A DNA stretch of 64,000 nt from positions 62,001-126,000 of the forward strand of contig NZ_JALGRF010000016.1 of the NCBI RefSeq assembly GCF_022815725.1, written 5' to 3'. The stretch's first letter is position 1, and each line of letters starts with the position of its first letter. The stretch is from Streptomyces sp. APSN-46.1 (GTDB lineage Bacteria > Actinomycetota > Actinomycetes > Streptomycetales > Streptomycetaceae). Shown here one piece after another: positions 62,824-64,000 of the stretch. The position numbers and the translations under genes are program-made. The notes below the pieces were generated by a model. It ran no database searches. It worked only from the letters and a program-made list of their open reading frames with translations, and was not told where the DNA came from.

Positions 62824-64000
62824 TGGGTCCTCCCCCTCGGTATTTTCAGTTCCACTTCGGTGCCCTGCCCGGGGACGGACACCAGCTCGGCGGTGCCGCC
62901 GAGGTCGCGCAGCCGACCGCGGATGGACAGGGCCACGCCCATCCGGCCCTCGCCCTCCGCCTGGTCGAGCCGGCCGGCCGGGATGCCGGGGCCGTCGTCG
63001 CGAACGGTCACGATCACCTCGTCGCCCCAGTCCTCGACGAGGATCCAGGCCCGGGCGCCCTCCCCCGCGTGCTTGCGCACGTTGTCGAGGGCGGCTCCCA
63101 CCGCCGCGGCCAGCTCCTTCGCCGCGGGCACCGGCAGCGGCACCGGGGTGCCCGGCTCGGCGAAACTCACCCTCGACCCGGCGTGCGGGGCGAGGAGCGT
63201 CCGCAGATCCAGCTCCCCCTCATCGGCGCCCGGCTCGTCCACCTCGTACGTGTCCACCAGCGCGCCGAGCGACTCGTCGCGGGAGATCCGGGAGGTGTGC
63301 ACCAGCCCGCTGGAGACCAGGGTGCGCAGCGCCACCTCCTGCTCGCCCGCCATCCTGCCGAGTTCGGCGGCCTCACCGCCCAGCTCGGTGCCGCGCCGCT
63401 GGACCATGGCGAGGACCTGGAGGACACCGTCGTGGATGTCGCGGGCGAGGCGCTCGCGCTCCCGGGTGGCGGCCTCGATCTCCAGGGCGCGCGCGAGCGT
63501 CGCCTCACTGGCCCGGGCGACCTCGACCACGTACCCGATGGCGATGGAGGCGACCCACACCAGCAGGACGTTGTGCAGGGTGTCCCGGGTGGGGTCGCCG
63601 CCGTGGATGATGACGTTGGCGGCGGCCACGAAGGTCGAGGCGAAACCGGCCCAGCGCCAGCCGCCCTTGAGGGCGAAGGCGAGGACCGAGCCCGCCGTCC
63701 AGATGGTGGGGAGGGTGGGGCCGCCGGCCGCGATCCGCTCGTGGGTGTCCGCGAGCGGGGTGAGCAGGATGCCGACGATGGCGACGGTGAGGTCGGCGCC
63801 GAGGAACCGCTTGGTGCAGCTGGCGGCGTTCGCCGCCTTGCGGTGGGTGGCCAGGGTCCAGACGCCGAGGACCGCGAGATAGCCGGCCGCGATCCCAGGG
63901 CGGTCGAACCTCTTGTACGCGGAGGCGAACAGCAGCACCGCGTAGACCATGGTGAGCAGCCGGTAGACCGTCAGAGCCCGCCACAGCGGCTGCTCGACGG
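62820..64000 (-). CDS. Sensor histidine kinase, HisKA_3 type, 5' end outside the window
   Basis: At least 392 residues are visible, and the frame stays open to the right edge with VEQPLWRALTVYRLLT before Met 63950, so the true start lies beyond the window. Five or six membrane helices precede the HisKA_3 box RLARDIHDGVLQVLA, with the phospho-His in it, and the HATPase domain has ALDNVRKHAG and DDGPGIP. It forms a two-component pair with the following response regulator; the signal is unknown. Confidence 0.9.
   Translation of the reverse strand, partial: VEQPLWRALTVYRLLTMVYAVLLFASAYKRFDRPGIAAGYLAVLGVWTLATHRKAANAASCTKRFLGADLTVAIVGILLTPLADTHERIAAGGPTLPTIWTAGSVLAFALKGGWRWAGFASTFVAAANVIIHGGDPTRDTLHNVLLVWVASIAIGYVVEVARASEATLARALEIEAATRERERLARDIHDGVLQVLAMVQRRGTELGGEAAELGRMAGEQEVALRTLVSSGLVHTSRISRDESLGALVDTYEVDEPGADEGELDLRTLLAPHAGSRVSFAEPGTPVPLPVPAAKELAAAVGAALDNVRKHAGEGARAWILVEDWGDEVIVTVRDDGPGIPAGRLDQAEGEGRMGVALSIRGRLRDLGGTAELVSVPGQGTEVELKIPRGRTQ

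Overview
The window is high-GC actinobacterial DNA that I assign to Streptomyces. The evidence is frequent GTG starts, many 4-bp stop/start overlaps, an FtsZ beginning MAAPQNYLAV, a DivIVA/SepF/YggT block, an actinobacterial translational T-box before ileS, a Trp-codon leader before a fused trpEG, and 66-bp intergenic repeats of a type common in streptomycetes. From memory the order resembles the S. coelicolor SCO2068-SCO2121 region (phoD, lspA, ileS, divIVA, ftsZ, mur genes, metF, a PASTA kinase, bfr, aroH, trpE, pfk); I could not run a comparison.

Layout. 1-5.6 kb: end of a PhoD phosphatase, a secreted M43 metalloprotease, a dienelactone-hydrolase-like protein, an MscS channel, and a GNAT/RluD/LspA block. 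5.7-10.5 kb: a Lys/Ala-rich TraR/DksA protein diverging from T-box-controlled ileS. 10.9-29.1 kb: a minus-strand division and cell-wall (dcw) cluster, transcribed rsmH-ftsL-ftsI-murE-murF-mraY-murD-ftsW-murG-ftsQ-ftsZ-pgeF-yggS-sepF-yggT-divIVA, mostly translationally coupled; murC and mraZ are not present. 29.4-34.8 kb: carbonic anhydrase and a MoxR / DUF58 / transglutaminase operon. 35.2-38.9 kb: a TetR / YhgE-type membrane protein / degenerate ABC ATPase operon with a perfect 26-bp palindromic operator. 39-44.2 kb: a HEPN protein with a PafBC-type promoter candidate, a methyltransferase, DUF3040 and DUF4126 proteins, a CrtI-like oxidoreductase and a Gln/Tyr-rich membrane protein.

44.3-50.2 kb: metF, thiE, an Rv2175c-type DNA-binding protein, a FAD reductase, and a TPP riboswitch driving thiO-thiS-thiG. 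50.2-52.4 kb: a small accessory patch with two short coupled genes (one with a Cys/His cluster), a PLD-like protein lacking the expected N-terminal helix-turn-helix, a Nudix hydrolase and an unexplained block. 52.4-58.4 kb: a PASTA Ser/Thr kinase with a short repeat element inside its coding sequence, endonuclease IV, a Mo-cofactor oxidoreductase, bacterioferritin and Bfd with an iron box, and class II DAHP synthase. 58.4-64 kb: a Trp attenuator with a WWW leader peptide, fused anthranilate synthase, a small membrane protein, a phosphofructokinase carrying PPi-type residues, and a NarL-type two-component pair cut by the window edge.

In function this is mainly core: septation and peptidoglycan synthesis, one-carbon/thiamine/aromatic metabolism, and iron storage. 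RNA switches (T-box, TPP, Trp attenuator) control three biosynthetic units. No CRISPR array, IS element, prophage, rRNA or tRNA was recognised. Nothing here is clearly a new large system. The best leads are the HEPN gene with its damage-type promoter, the degenerate ABC/YhgE/TetR unit, the 50-52 kb patch, the PPi-type phosphofructokinase and the repeat inside the kinase gene.
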